A stretch of DNA of 5,904 nucleotides from Actinobacteria bacterium UBA2184 (GTDB taxonomy: Bacteria; Actinomycetota; Coriobacteriia; Anaerosomatales; Anaerosomataceae): the NCBI GenBank assembly GCA_002328745.1, contig DCVQ01000003.1, forward strand, positions 1-5,904. The letters run 5' to 3'. The notes below the pieces were generated by a model, which saw only the letters and a list, made by a program, of their open reading frames with translations, had not been told where the DNA came from and searched no databases. Within the stretch, counting starts at the first letter, position 1. The number at the start of each line of letters is the position of its first letter. The position numbers were made by a program, and so were the translations under genes. Positions 5,863 through 5,904 of the stretch are shown here, one piece after another.

Positions 5863-5904
5863 ATGATCCGTGGCAGCGCCGTCTATCTCACCCGGTTCGA
5901 TCCG
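5863..5904 (+). CDS. Unidentified protein, N-terminal fragment (cut by window edge)
   Basis: Fourteen codons (MIRGSAVYLTRFDP) run off the right edge. The ATG has a good Shine-Dalgarno, GAAGGGGG at 5848-5855, seven bases upstream, which supports a real gene start. The fragment is too short to name a family. It is divergent from glnA across 173 bases and may share its regulation. Confidence 0.6.
   Translation, partial: MIRGSAVYLTRFDP

Noticed and set aside
1..5904. Defence system, CRISPR array, prophage or transposon
   Set aside because: All four complete genes are housekeeping or regulatory types. No spaced direct repeats, terminal inverted repeats, transposase or integrase motifs were found.

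Overview
This 5.9-kb, high-GC window looks chromosomal and actinobacterial. The GC-rich third codon positions leave long open frames antisense to real genes. An OmpR-type regulator resembling actinobacterial GlnR lies beside a type I glutamine synthetase. The lineage call is inference: the synthetase is the short form without an adenylylation tyrosine, which would suit a deep-branching actinobacterial group as well as a secondary glnA copy. No mobile element, CRISPR array, tRNA or rRNA was seen.

Layout from left to right: (i) the 5' end of an unidentified minus-strand gene, cut by the window edge; (ii) polA on the minus strand, a complete 880-residue DNA polymerase I whose proofreading domain has lost its catalytic residues; (iii) a 70-bp divergent gap; (iv) a plus-strand 198-residue class I SAM-dependent methyltransferase; (v) a hairpin shared by two convergent genes; (vi) a minus-strand regulator of 223 residues with a degenerate receiver and an intact winged-helix DNA-binding domain; (vii) a 117-bp gap with two strong hairpins; (viii) glnA on the minus strand, 446 residues; (ix) a 173-bp divergent control region with two GAAAC pentamers spaced one helical turn apart; (x) the first 14 codons of an unidentified plus-strand gene.

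The most interesting part is the right half. A GlnR-like orphan regulator lies directly downstream of glnA on the same strand, separated from it by tandem terminator-like hairpins. The glnA upstream region carries a direct repeat resembling a GlnR box. The simplest reading is a local nitrogen-control module: glnA is transcribed toward the regulator gene, some transcripts read through the hairpins, and the regulator acts back on the glnA promoter and perhaps on the divergent gene. The hairpins, pentamers and protein motifs are directly visible; the circuit is inferred. The polA half is ordinary housekeeping sequence.
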